The notes below the pieces were generated by a model. The model was not told the origin of the DNA. It saw only the letters and a list, made by a program, of their open reading frames with translations, and did not search any database. Source: Verrucomicrobia bacterium Tous-C9LFEB (GTDB lineage Bacteria; Verrucomicrobiota; Verrucomicrobiia; Methylacidiphilales; UBA1321). From it: 39,535 nt of DNA. Shown here piece by piece: positions 8,829-17,862 of the stretch. Position numbers and translations under genes: made by a program. The stretch spans positions 1 through 39,535 of the forward strand of contig NEUU01000030.1 of the NCBI GenBank assembly GCA_002304345.1, written 5' to 3'. The stretch's first letter is position 1, and each line of letters opens with the position of its first letter.

Positions 8829-9430
8829 GAGACTCCCTCCGCCAACACATAGCAGCGCACCAGATCGGCCATTGCCTTGGCTTTCGCCGACCAGTCGAGC
8901 TCGGGATTTGTTTGGCCGTCAAAGAGCAAGCCGGAAAAAAGCGACAACAGCAGACTCGCCGCTCCAGTGGGATTCAACTCTGCCCGCACCCACCCGGCTT
9001 TTTGTCCGGCGCGCAACACATCGGCCAAACTTTTGCGCATGGCACAATCAAGCGCGATGGCTTTCTTCCGGAACTGTTTGTTACGAAAAACCTCGAGCCA
9101 GCTATCGGGCCCCAGCTTGAATTCGGAGGGCGGGAGCAGAATCGGCCAATCCTTGGTTCGCATTTTGGACAGCCACAAAAAGCCCTCGCGGTTTCCCAAC
9201 TTGCGCAACTGTTCGAAGCCCGCAGCGAATTCCATCTCCGCTATCGTGGCGATGATTTCTTCCTTGGTGGAGAAATGACGGAAGACCGTGCCCGAACTCA
9301 ATCCGGCCTGGGCGCAGATTTCCTCCGTCCGGGCCGCATGAAAACCCTTCAACTGAAAGACGCGTGCCGCCGCCGCCAGAATCTGCCGGCGTCGTTCGTC
9401 ATGCAGGCTTTGATCCTTCGTGCGCGACAT
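8825..9430 (-). CDS. TetR-family transcriptional regulator of the efflux operon
   Basis: DNA-binding repressor, 201 aa from the ATG at 9430 (MSRTKDQSLHDERRRQILAA). The N-terminal helix-turn-helix is typical: TEEICAQAGLSSGTVFRHF followed by STKEEII. The C-terminal helical ligand domain is not informative about the inducer. It is the first gene of a tetR-tolC-RND operon: its stop overlaps the tolC GTG, and a good sigma70-like promoter lies just upstream. A repressor encoded first in its own operon is usually autoregulatory, relieved by pump substrates (inference). Confidence 0.9.
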   Translation of the reverse strand: MSRTKDQSLHDERRRQILAAAARVFQLKGFHAARTEEICAQAGLSSGTVFRHFSTKEEIIATIAEMEFAAGFEQLRKLGNREGFLWLSKMRTKDWPILLPPSEFKLGPDSWLEVFRNKQFRKKAIALDCAMRKSLADVLRAGQKAGWVRAELNPTGAASLLLSLFSGLLFDGQTNPELDWSAKAKAMADLVRCYVLAEGVS

Positions 9431-9453
9431 AAATAAACGGAGTAGTTCGTCGC

Positions 9454-9481
9454 AATATAGAAACCAGAGGAAGCCTGTCAA
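9454..9481 (-). promoter_or_regulatory. sigma70-like promoter of the tetR-tolC-RND operon
   Basis: Read on the minus strand, a perfect -35 TTGACA (9481-9476) is followed after 16 bp by TATATT (9459-9454), five of six consensus bases. Transcription would begin near 9447, about 17 nt ahead of the tetR ATG at 9430. Confidence 0.6.
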
Positions 9482-9532
9482 GCTCGCCACTTCTTATCCA
9501 TCCGCCAGCCATCCGGTATCATTACGTCAATT

Positions 9533-11623
9533 TTATCGCGGCACTTTCAGAATCCGGAACCCCATGCGGTCCTCCTGAAAGCAAATCTTTCCACCCTTGC
9601 GAGCGCGCACGATAAACTGAAACCGCTCCCCCGCCGTCGGCACTATAAACGACACCGGACAAGAGCGATGCTCGCCGCACGGCACGTGGAGTTTCTTTTC
9701 GCCTGAGAGTTCGGTCCTCCGACCACGCACCTCCCACTCGACTGTGATCTCTTCGCCTGCAAATTCGTCATTAAAAACCACCAGCGGGCGCACCACCCAG
9801 GCTCCCGCTGGCAACGGCGGCTCGATCACCGGCCAGTTCCCAGCATGATCCGAGTATTGGTTGACCGCATCAAACTCCAGATCCCAGACGGCCACAGGGT
9901 GAAAACTCTGCTGGAGCAACCGAATCAGGGGATGGGCCCAAGGCTGCGCAATATCCGGCATGATTTCGCGAGGCACCACCTGGGCTACCGGCCATTCGAT
10001 ATTTTTGATCTTTCGCTCCAAAAGCTGATTCTTTCGCGACTGGCCCGGAACGTAGTTCGGCCACGCGTTATTCAGCACATAATTACGGATATCCGCATTC
10101 TCGCGCAACCGCCGCGTCCGGGTGGAAGTCCCCATCCAGGCAAAGCCCATCGCGCAGTTATCGACCGGCCAGATGGATTCCGTTTCGCCATAAGGCCGAT
10201 CTCTTCGCGGCTGACCTCCCTGCGGGAAGAGTCCGCATCCACCGACGTAATGCTGCATATTGATCACATCCGGCCCCATCTCCTCGAGTCCATCGAAGAT
10301 CACCGGACGCGTGCCGTCCTCCTCGCGCGCCACGGCCTGCAACATCCTCGCCAACCGTTCACACGCCACCCTGTCCGGAGAATCCGGCCAGAAAAACTCA
10401 TTCGCCACACTCCACAACACCACACAGGGATGCTCGCGATCCCGCCGGACCAATGCGCGCACAGTACTCAATCGGCACTCCCGGCCTGCGATGGCATCCT
10501 CCACCCGCTCGGACCCGCGAATCGGCGTCTCGTCGACAATCATCAATCCCTTTTCATCACACACCTCCAACATAGAACGCGTAGCGGGCACCTGATGAAT
10601 CCGCAGCACATTGAAGTTCAACCGCTGCAGATTATCCACCGCGCCAGGCCATCCCGCGCAACGCGCCGTCGGCGATTGAAATCCAGCCGCCATGCCATAA
10701 GCATCGGTTCCGAAGTTCGCTTCCTGTTGATTATCGCCCCTCAAGTTGCACCGCACCCCATTCAATCGGTAGGTATGTCCCACCGCACGAAACTCCCGAA
10801 AGCCGAAGCATTGATCCACCGCATGCAGCGTCTTTTTCCTTTCCAGCACACGTACCGCAACACGATGAAGCACCGTCCTGTAATTCTTCCGATAAGGGAC
10901 ATTCGGCCACCAATAACTTTCCCGGCCCAGCGTCCACGCCGCTTGGCCCACCAAAAATTCCCGCGTCTCTCCCGCTCCCACCGTTACACGAACCGGTTTC
11001 AACCTTGGATACGAAAAACGCGTTCCGTTCTGCCCTGAAAAGCGAACGGGCACATCGACAGACACCCGCTGATTCCGGGTATTATGAAGCGTGGCGTAAA
11101 CCTCGACACGTTCATCGGCCACACTCGTTTTCACGAAGACATTTACAATCCGCACCGTCGGCACGAGTTCCAATCTCACCCCTCTCAGGATGCCCTCAGC
11201 CAATCCGTCAAACCAAGGAGCTGCAGTAGGAACAGTATATTTTCCCTCGTACTTGAATCGCTCACGCCCTAGCACCTCCACGCGTACAACGCAGCACTGC
11301 CCCGGCGTCACCACGTCCGTTATATCCACACCAAAAGGGAGCCAGCCGCCGAGATGCGACGCCACCTGCACGAGGGTTGATTCCTCTCTTCCCACCCAGA
11401 CTGTGGCTCCGAAATTTACGGCTTCGAATTCCAACCGCACCCGCTTTCCTTTGGCTTGATGCGGCACCAGAAAGGACGTCCGATACGTTCCCGCATCGCA
11501 TCGAAAACCCTGCGTCCGCCATCCTCCGGCTGGAACCTGTATCGCACTCCACGCACCCCCCTCCGGTTGAAATTCCCATTGCATTTTCCGCGAACTGGCG
11601 AGATCCGTGACAAGCGTCTTCAT
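9533..11623 (-). CDS. Glycoside hydrolase family 2 protein (beta-galactosidase/glucuronidase-like)
   Basis: Exo-acting beta-glycosidase, 696 aa, with the GH2 order: N-terminal jelly-roll sugar-binding domain (about 20-155, with WFDGLAEGILRGVRLEL, the family's G.yGgi.R.V.L pattern), immunoglobulin-like domain (about 160-265), then a TIM-barrel catalytic domain. The acid/base glutamate is E409 in VVLWSVANEF. The nucleophile is probably E480 or E482 (GETES). RIHQVPATRSMLEVCDEKGLMIVDE is broken up here as RIHQVP, then CDEKGLMIVDE, both family-typical. A further beta-rich region follows the barrel. No signal peptide is seen, so it is probably cytosolic, acting on imported oligosaccharides. It is divergent from an AraC regulator that may control it. 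Substrate cannot be assigned. Confidence 0.88.
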   Translation of the reverse strand: MKTLVTDLASSRKMQWEFQPEGGAWSAIQVPAGGWRTQGFRCDAGTYRTSFLVPHQAKGKRVRLEFEAVNFGATVWVGREESTLVQVASHLGGWLPFGVDITDVVTPGQCCVVRVEVLGRERFKYEGKYTVPTAAPWFDGLAEGILRGVRLELVPTVRIVNVFVKTSVADERVEVYATLHNTRNQRVSVDVPVRFSGQNGTRFSYPRLKPVRVTVGAGETREFLVGQAAWTLGRESYWWPNVPYRKNYRTVLHRVAVRVLERKKTLHAVDQCFGFREFRAVGHTYRLNGVRCNLRGDNQQEANFGTDAYGMAAGFQSPTARCAGWPGAVDNLQRLNFNVLRIHQVPATRSMLEVCDEKGLMIVDETPIRGSERVEDAIAGRECRLSTVRALVRRDREHPCVVLWSVANEFFWPDSPDRVACERLARMLQAVAREEDGTRPVIFDGLEEMGPDVINMQHYVGGCGLFPQGGQPRRDRPYGETESIWPVDNCAMGFAWMGTSTRTRRLRENADIRNYVLNNAWPNYVPGQSRKNQLLERKIKNIEWPVAQVVPREIMPDIAQPWAHPLIRLLQQSFHPVAVWDLEFDAVNQYSDHAGNWPVIEPPLPAGAWVVRPLVVFNDEFAGEEITVEWEVRGRRTELSGEKKLHVPCGEHRSCPVSFIVPTAGERFQFIVRARKGGKICFQEDRMGFRILKVPR

Positions 11624-11658
11624 GGCAACAAGCTATGTCGCTGACTCTATGGCAGGAA

Positions 11659-11685
11659 TGGACAGACTGGGCAAAAACATATACT
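11659..11685 (+). promoter_or_regulatory. Possible promoter of the AraC-family gene
   Basis: TGGACA (11659-11664) and TATACT (11680-11685) resemble -35 and -10 boxes but are only 15 bp apart. If used, the transcript would begin only a few bases ahead of the ATG at 11697. It lies in the short gap between the divergent GH2 and AraC genes. Confidence 0.25.
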
Positions 11686-11696
11686 TTTTGGCGACC

Positions 11697-12539
11697 ATGC
11701 CTACTCCCCTCCGCTCACTCGAAACCGGAGTTTTCTTCCACGACAGTACGAATACTCCGCTGGGACGAGTTACCATGGCTGGCCGACACCATCCCGGTCC
11801 CGGCATCCCTCATTGGCGCACGTTGCGAAATCATGCATTGGTTTTACCCCTGCAAGGTTCCGCCCGTTTGGAAACCAAGAGCGCACCGGCAGCAACGGTC
11901 CATGCAGGCGATCTCTTCTGGCTTTTTCCCGGCGTCGCCCATCGTTACCTCCCGCAATCTCCTCAACCGTGGGCCGAGTTCTGGTTGCTCTTTGATGGGC
12001 CCTTATTCGAGTCATGGCGAGGAAGCCTGCTGAATCCCCGGAAGCCCGTGCTGACCTTGAGCGATACCACGTTTTGGTTGAATCGATTGCGTTGGAGTTT
12101 GTTTGATAATCAGCGCACTCCCCTGCAGGCGATCACCCGTGTGGCACGGCTGAATCTCGTGATGAGCGAACTCTGGCAATTCCAGCAACGCACCAACTTT
12201 TCCGCCACCGAACACAATTGGCTGGAGTTGGCGCAAACCGCCCTTCAACAATCGATCGCCCAGTCCACTCCCCTGCCCCAAGTCGCACGCTCCTTGCGCT
12301 GCGGATATGACGTTTTCCGGAGACGCTTTCGCAAACTCTCGGGAGTTTCTCCGGCGCAATACCGGCACCGGCTCAAACTGGATCAGTGCGCCGAACTGCT
12401 TCTCTACGACAATTACAGCAACAAGGAATTAGCCGAGCGCTTTCACTTCTCCAGTGAGTTTCATTTCTCGCGGGAGTTCACCCGGCATACCGGACTCTCC
12501 CCGCGCGCCTTCGCCCAGAAGGCGGCGAGATCCGATTAA
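11697..12539 (+). CDS. AraC-family transcriptional regulator
   Basis: One-component regulator with an N-terminal cupin-like sensing domain (about 10-125, with VHAGDLFWLFPGVAHRY) and a C-terminal double helix-turn-helix: LPQVARSLRCGYDVFRRRFR, then ELAERFHFSSEFHFSREFTR and the family-typical TGLSPRAF. Several in-frame starts exist (GTG 11607; ATG 11622, 11649, 11658, 11697). The last is preferred because the earlier ones overlap or crowd the divergent GH2 start at 11623; none has a convincing Shine-Dalgarno. From 11697 the protein is 280 aa, normal for the family. Its stop overlaps the autotransporter stop on the other strand. The likely target is the GH2 gene (inference from position). Confidence 0.88.
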   Translation: MPTPLRSLETGVFFHDSTNTPLGRVTMAGRHHPGPGIPHWRTLRNHALVLPLQGSARLETKSAPAATVHAGDLFWLFPGVAHRYLPQSPQPWAEFWLLFDGPLFESWRGSLLNPRKPVLTLSDTTFWLNRLRWSLFDNQRTPLQAITRVARLNLVMSELWQFQQRTNFSATEHNWLELAQTALQQSIAQSTPLPQVARSLRCGYDVFRRRFRKLSGVSPAQYRHRLKLDQCAELLLYDNYSNKELAERFHFSSEFHFSREFTRHTGLSPRAFAQKAARSD

Positions 12540-15361
12540 AAACGATACGTCATCGAACCGGTGAGACTTTGATTGAGATAATCCGGATTCGCCTCGACAC
12601 TGTATCCGAGTCCACCGGAGAACGCCTCGCTGAAGCGCACTTCCACACCTGTGCCCGCCACCGCCGTATCGCGCCCGAGTGCGGTGCCACTCACAGTAAA
12701 TACACCACCGGTTCCGTTAGCGAAGGCCGCGTTTACCGCGCTACGGTTGTCCATGTACTCATGTTGCCAGCCAAGGTTGACATACGGCACCAGCTTGATC
12801 GTGGTGCCATCCACCTCCACCACAGTACTCGCCCGACCGCCCAGCGTGCTCCGCAGGGAATCGGCTTCCTGCGCCTGAATTATCAGCGGCGCAAGCGAAC
12901 CGCTCTCGGTATAGCGATCAATCCAGAGATGCGCATAATTCATTTCCAAAGTCGGGCCAAAGGTCCATGAACCCGCCTTGAAATCATGCCCCACCTGAAT
13001 CTGCGAGGTGAATTCGGTGCCGCTGGTATCGCCACGAGCCAGATCTCCGATGGATTGACGCTGGGTCGAATAGGAATGCGTTCCGCCGCCGATCGATCCA
13101 TTCAGCCAACTTCCATTGGCCCAACCATGGCTGGCATAGAGGCCGAACTTGGCGCTGTCATCCTTCACCGATCCGCCGTTGCCGATGTCCGCATCGGTGC
13201 CTTGATATCCGGCATAAACGCCCAATACTGTGCGCTTGCCAATCCGGTAATCCGCTCCGAGCAACAGGCCACCCGTGGTGAAATCGAATCCCGCATTTTG
13301 CGCATCACCATCGACATCGCCAAAAGTTCCCTGTCCGGAAATGAAGAGACCAAAGTTCGGATCATCGAGAATCGTCGGCTTGGCCAGTTGCGTTCCCATC
13401 GGCACCGGTCCCACTCCCGCGAGCAGACTATTGCGATGAAACTCGCGCCCCGGATCCCAGATGGTCAGACCTCCGCTCGAGAATTGTTGTCCCGATCGAA
13501 TCTCGGAAAAGCGATTCCCGAGCTGACTAAACAGCGCCCGCGAATTGGCAAAGCTGAAGCGATTCATCGAAGTCAATTGCACCGGCGAGATCAAATCAAA
13601 TGCGTTGGGTAACGAGGAGCCCGGCAGGCTATTGAGATAATCGATCAGCGATGCCATCCCTGATTGGGCGCTGACCGCATCCAGCGCGTTCGCGATGGCG
13701 ATTTGATTGGGCGTATTCGCAAACGGCGCAAAGGAAGTCTGAATCGCCGTGACGGTAAGGTTGTAATCCGTCGTCACGCTGTGGGTGTATCGGAGAGCAT
13801 TGCCCAGCGAGCTGATCACCGTATCGAAGTCCCCCGTCAACGTCCCGCCCGTGATCAGCGTAAATGTATCGCCCGCGTGCGGCGTGTAACCAAATTTCAA
13901 CTGCAGAGTCCCTGCGAGAGCGGCCGTCCCTGTAATCACGATCTGATCGTACTGCGTCCCCGCTGTGGTGCCGTTGACTTCCATGACCGTCGTCGCTCCC
14001 GGATTGAGTGTCAACGTGCCGATCGTCAAAATTCCCGGAGACCGTCCGGGCGCCAGGTATCCACCGGCATTGACCGTGACCGAACCGCTGATAACTCCCG
14101 ATCCGCCGAGCAGACCGCCGCTATTCACCGTCACATTCGAGTTAAGCAAATCGCCCTCGATGAGAAGTCCGCCACCATTCACGATGGTAGGCCCGGAATA
14201 ATCCAACGTGCCGATCAATCCTGTATAACCCGCCGTCTGAATGACGGTGATCGCGCCGGAAAGTGTTGTTGTACACCCGCAATTCGTGCCGTCATCCGTG
14301 AAAAAGTACGGATTCCCCGCTGTCGCCGTGTGATTGAATTGGATCGTACCGGTTCCCGCCCCCAAATCGATTTCCACACCGTCAAAGAAGCCCGGAGCCG
14401 TGGGCGCATCCGTCGCCGCAGAGCCAATATTGATTGTACCCGAACTGCCCGCCTGCGCACCGAGGATGACCAATCCGGTGGTCGGAAAAACGATTCCCCC
14501 CTCCGAAATGGTCAAAACACCATGGCCTGTCTCTCCAATACTGAAACTGGTGATGCCCGCCATCAAAATGGAATTGGTGCCACTGGCGTTGATACCTGTC
14601 ACCACAACCGTGTGCGTGCCTGTACCGGTGCCGATTTGCATATCCGTGACAAAAGCCATTGCCCCATCGGCCAGAGTGAAGGAACCGCCGTCCCCCTTGT
14701 AAGTTCCACCCACATCCCAGCTCGTGTCAGTTCCCGTGATCAACACGGATCCCACACCGCCACTCGTACCCACCTCCACATCACCGAGGACCGTCGCATA
14801 CCCACCATTCGCCACCGTGTAAAAACCGCTCCCCAGATTTTTTCCGACGCTGAGATTGCCCGAAATCGTCGACGCCGATCCCACGCCGGTCACCAGCATG
14901 CGACCGGTTGCCGTATTGAGTTCTCCAATGGAGACATTCCCGCCGACGTCCACCCCTCCACCGTTCGAAATTGTCAACGTACCGGGTCCTGAATGTCCCG
15001 CGAACAGGTTTCCCGAAATCGTCCATGTCGCCCCCGTGTCGACCGTTACCGCGCCAGAAATGCCCGGTGCGCCCCCGATGGAAACATCCGTACTGAATGC
15101 CGTCACCCCGGCATTAAAGAGAACCGATCCACCCGTTGCATTTCCCACCGTGAGCGTGGTAACGGTGAATCCGTTCAAATCGAACGTCGTATTGGCTCCC
15201 TGAATGATCGCTGCATCTCCGCTATTAAAAATACCCCCCGACCAGTTTGTGCCTGTGGACCAATTACCATTCGGCCCAATCCATGTCTGCACAGCGGCCA
15301 AAGACGAAGCAGGCCCACTCAAAACAACGAAACTGAAAAGAGCGAATAGCCTGACGCGCAT
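12536..15361 (-). CDS. Type V autotransporter with beta-helical passenger
   Basis: Surface or secreted protein, 941 aa. It has a Sec signal peptide (MRVRLFALFSFVVLSG, cleavage near residue 23) and a Gly/Thr/Val-rich passenger (about 25-560). The passenger has repeating GxxxVGxxGxGTxxIxxG units and a C-terminal VNSGGLLGGSGVISGSV stretch typical of autotransporter-associated beta-strand repeats. The last 280 residues form the outer-membrane beta-barrel (from about LFISGQGTFGDV), ending in GSMTYRF with the C-terminal Phe recognised by the BAM machinery. No protease or lipase motif is seen in the passenger, so adhesion is the simplest guess. The gene is convergent with the AraC gene, with overlapping stop codons. 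A perfect inverted repeat lies 50 bp upstream. Confidence 0.9.
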   Translation of the reverse strand: MRVRLFALFSFVVLSGPASSLAAVQTWIGPNGNWSTGTNWSGGIFNSGDAAIIQGANTTFDLNGFTVTTLTVGNATGGSVLFNAGVTAFSTDVSIGGAPGISGAVTVDTGATWTISGNLFAGHSGPGTLTISNGGGVDVGGNVSIGELNTATGRMLVTGVGSASTISGNLSVGKNLGSGFYTVANGGYATVLGDVEVGTSGGVGSVLITGTDTSWDVGGTYKGDGGSFTLADGAMAFVTDMQIGTGTGTHTVVVTGINASGTNSILMAGITSFSIGETGHGVLTISEGGIVFPTTGLVILGAQAGSSGTINIGSAATDAPTAPGFFDGVEIDLGAGTGTIQFNHTATAGNPYFFTDDGTNCGCTTTLSGAITVIQTAGYTGLIGTLDYSGPTIVNGGGLLIEGDLLNSNVTVNSGGLLGGSGVISGSVTVNAGGYLAPGRSPGILTIGTLTLNPGATTVMEVNGTTAGTQYDQIVITGTAALAGTLQLKFGYTPHAGDTFTLITGGTLTGDFDTVISSLGNALRYTHSVTTDYNLTVTAIQTSFAPFANTPNQIAIANALDAVSAQSGMASLIDYLNSLPGSSLPNAFDLISPVQLTSMNRFSFANSRALFSQLGNRFSEIRSGQQFSSGGLTIWDPGREFHRNSLLAGVGPVPMGTQLAKPTILDDPNFGLFISGQGTFGDVDGDAQNAGFDFTTGGLLLGADYRIGKRTVLGVYAGYQGTDADIGNGGSVKDDSAKFGLYASHGWANGSWLNGSIGGGTHSYSTQRQSIGDLARGDTSGTEFTSQIQVGHDFKAGSWTFGPTLEMNYAHLWIDRYTESGSLAPLIIQAQEADSLRSTLGGRASTVVEVDGTTIKLVPYVNLGWQHEYMDNRSAVNAAFANGTGGVFTVSGTALGRDTAVAGTGVEVRFSEAFSGGLGYSVEANPDYLNQSLTGSMTYRF

Positions 15362-15410
15362 GCTGCGAAACTACGAAGAATACCGACCAATCGCAAGCTG
15401 CTTATCATGC

Positions 15411-15432
15411 TAATTAATAGGGCTATTAATTA
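15411..15432. promoter_or_regulatory. Perfect 10-bp inverted repeat upstream of the autotransporter (putative operator)
   Basis: TAATTAATAG, a GG spacer, then CTATTAATTA: every base of both arms pairs. It ends 50 bp before the autotransporter ATG and 49 bp after the stop of the upstream glycosidase. It is too AT-rich, and lacks a T-run on the minus strand, for an intrinsic terminator, so a dimeric-regulator site is more likely. A looser TTTAACAGTAAA element (15434-15445) is adjacent and resembles the palindrome core of the LacI loci. Confidence 0.55.
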
Positions 15433-15480
15433 TTTTAACAGTAAACAACCCCAAAGCAACGAAACCTCCGTCCGAAGACT

Positions 15481-17076
15481 CTATTTTTCGGGCGGCAGCT
15501 CAGCAATTGTAACGCTGTAGGGGGGCAACTCGATCCGGGTTGAGTCGACTCCCACTGTCACGTCAGGCACTGGATTCACCTGGGGAGGAGCCGTCCATTC
15601 ACGGGAATAGTTCAAAAATTCGGGCATGACCTGTCGTCCTCCATAGGTCCATAGCTTCTTGAATTTCTTATTGGATAATTCGACCGTGGCAGTCTCCGTT
15701 GTACGGTTGAGCAAGATCACCTGCCTTAATCCCTTCGCATCACCAAAACCCCATGCCCCCACGTTCTCAAATTTGATTAATGCAAGCTCCGGACCTTGTT
15801 CGACGTGCTTGTAGGACATCCACATCTCAGTCGTCGTGCCACCGCTATTGGCGAGACGATAATAAAAGGGGTACTTATCAATGAGGTTACCGAGCGCCGC
15901 AAAAACATGGTAGTTCGGCAATTGGTCATAGTCCTTTCCCGCTCGGCTAATGATGCCAAACCCCTGCCCATCCACGAAGGTATGCAAGGTGGCGATATCC
16001 ACATTCCCCGCGTCGATGAAAGTGAGCAGGGTCTCCATATTCACTATGGCCGTCCCGGGGGTCTTCATCGTTTGGATTCGGTTCTTGAAGGACTTATCCT
16101 TCTCATTGAACAGATCCCACGTCAGCACGTTAAACTCCGTCATCCAGATTTTCTTTCCCGGAAAAAGCTTCACAAAATCTTCCCGAATCACTTCCTCGCC
16201 TGCCGCATTCCAAGCGAACATATAGGCCATCAACGACTCTGGCCTGGCGTTTTCCAGGCTGAAGAAAACATAAGGATGCAGGATCACCGCATCAAAGGCA
16301 TCCTGATTAGCCGCGAGAACCTCATCCCATTCCAGATAGCGGTCGATCGGCCGATTTCCGAGCTTGGCAATGGAACGAAGCCCGCTTTTCAGGAGTCTCT
16401 TGCGACTAAACGGATAGGAAGGACAAACCACCCCAATTTTGACTGTGGGGTCCACCGCGTTTACGGCCTTCTTGATCGCGCGAACTTTCTCGACATAATT
16501 TTTGCAGAGCGGGAAGACCTTCTCCTCGCTTGGTTCGAACAACTCGTTTCCCATTTCCAGAAAGATGGGTTTGGAGCTGATTTTTTTGATTTCCTTGACC
16601 ATGTCTGCAATGTCCTCCGCCGTTTGGGAAACGACATTGACGTTGAAGACATACGGCACCCCCAGCGCAATGGACTCCTCGTAAAGCTCCGGCAACAGCA
16701 CGGGACGGGATCCAACGCCGTTAGCCCGGTGCTGGACTTTCTCCTTGTTCTTCTCGTAGTACTTCTCGTAATCCGGTTCGGCTGAGGTAAAGAAATAGCC
16801 TTTCTTCCACAGGAAAAAATTCGAAGGTGTTCCCGAAGGTCCGCGCAGCACCTTGAATTTGAGATCCTTCAAGATCTTCACGCGCGACTCCATCTGTTCG
16901 GGATTTTCCCGGGGTACATTCATATTGAGTTGCTCGCGGCCCACCCCGAAAAAATAAGGAGGAATTTTCGTCGGAACGAAAGTGGGGTCCACCGTAAAAC
17001 TGACCACCGGGCTGGCCCCGTGAGCCGTGAAGACCGATACACCAATCAAGGCAATCGCGAGAATCTTGGGTTTCAT
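15481..17076 (-). CDS. Secreted clan GH-A glycoside hydrolase (GH51/GH79/GH39-like)
   Basis: Exported glycosidase, 531 aa. The start at 17076 gives a signal peptide (MKPKILAIALIGVSVFTAHG); a frame extending to 17133 adds unlikely residues. TIM-barrel signatures of clan A are present: acid/base E178 in LEMGNELFE and nucleophile E314 in IWMTEFN, with FDAVILHPYVFF between them. A C-terminal beta-sandwich follows (about 420-531, ending in LPPYSVTIAELP), as in arabinofuranosidases and heparanase-like enzymes. The exact family and substrate are not decidable by eye. It is third in a PEP-CTERM/LamG/GH operon (7 bp after the LamG gene), so the three products probably act together outside the cytoplasm. 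Confidence 0.85.
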   Translation of the reverse strand: MKPKILAIALIGVSVFTAHGASPVVSFTVDPTFVPTKIPPYFFGVGREQLNMNVPRENPEQMESRVKILKDLKFKVLRGPSGTPSNFFLWKKGYFFTSAEPDYEKYYEKNKEKVQHRANGVGSRPVLLPELYEESIALGVPYVFNVNVVSQTAEDIADMVKEIKKISSKPIFLEMGNELFEPSEEKVFPLCKNYVEKVRAIKKAVNAVDPTVKIGVVCPSYPFSRKRLLKSGLRSIAKLGNRPIDRYLEWDEVLAANQDAFDAVILHPYVFFSLENARPESLMAYMFAWNAAGEEVIREDFVKLFPGKKIWMTEFNVLTWDLFNEKDKSFKNRIQTMKTPGTAIVNMETLLTFIDAGNVDIATLHTFVDGQGFGIISRAGKDYDQLPNYHVFAALGNLIDKYPFYYRLANSGGTTTEMWMSYKHVEQGPELALIKFENVGAWGFGDAKGLRQVILLNRTTETATVELSNKKFKKLWTYGGRQVMPEFLNYSREWTAPPQVNPVPDVTVGVDSTRIELPPYSVTIAELPPEK

Positions 17077-17083
17077 AAAAAAT

Positions 17084-17794
17084 TCAAGGCTTGAGAAATT
17101 CCTTTCGAGCCACATTGGAAATACGAATCGCATCGATCAAACCACAAAAATAAGGCTGTTCCGCTCCATCCGCATAGCCAACCAGAAGATAAGCCGTAGC
17201 AGGAGCGATATTACCATTCGAGGCGGACACTTCTCCACTGAGATCTCCGTTCACATAGACGCGAAGCGACTCGCCATCGTAAGTCCCCGCCACATGGATC
17301 CAATCACCCGGATAGATAAATGCTTTGGACGCCACCGACAGTTCCCGCCCCTCCGCTTGGACGCTCCAGACCAGATGTCTTTTCGCGGATATCTCCAGTC
17401 GAAAGCCTGACTTGCGGTAGATCATGTATTGAAGAATTCCCATCCGCGCACCAGATCCAGATTCATCCACCTTGATCCAGGCCTCTACCGTAACCGCCCG
17501 TTCCAAAGGAATGGCTACCGAGTTCGCCGCGAGTCGTGCTTTGCCTTGAAAATGAAGGGCTCCACCAAACTTCCCACCCGTCCATCCCAACGGCGTCTCA
17601 GCGCTGGATTTAATGGCGAAGGACGTACCGCTGGGCACATCATTGACGGCTTCCACGCCGCGATCCGCATCGAAGTTCCACAACTCCACCGTCGCCTTGT
17701 CCGCGACAAACGCTTTCTCTTCGGCTTTCACCAGAAACGAGCTCGCCAGAAATGTCATCAGCACGAAACAGAAACCGCGCGTCGAAATACTCAT
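17084..17794 (-). CDS. Secreted LamG/concanavalin A-like lectin-domain protein
   Basis: Exported 236-aa protein with a signal peptide (MSISTRGFCFVLMTFLASSF, cleavage near residue 24) and one LamG-like jelly-roll domain filling the rest. The laminin-G pattern is clear: VELWNFD, then GKFGGALHF, RAVTVEAWIKVDE, GDWIHVAGTYDGESLRVYVNG and GLIDAIRISNVARKEF. No catalytic motif is seen, so carbohydrate or ligand binding is likely. It lies 68 bp after the PEP-CTERM gene and 7 bp before the glycosidase, in the same direction. Confidence 0.85.
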   Translation of the reverse strand: MSISTRGFCFVLMTFLASSFLVKAEEKAFVADKATVELWNFDADRGVEAVNDVPSGTSFAIKSSAETPLGWTGGKFGGALHFQGKARLAANSVAIPLERAVTVEAWIKVDESGSGARMGILQYMIYRKSGFRLEISAKRHLVWSVQAEGRELSVASKAFIYPGDWIHVAGTYDGESLRVYVNGDLSGEVSASNGNIAPATAYLLVGYADGAEQPYFCGLIDAIRISNVARKEFLKP

Positions 17795-17862
17795 AAATTT
17801 TTAACTCACCCGTGTGCAACGCGGCTCCAAGAGGCGCCAAGCCTGTACGGGATGGATCGGGA

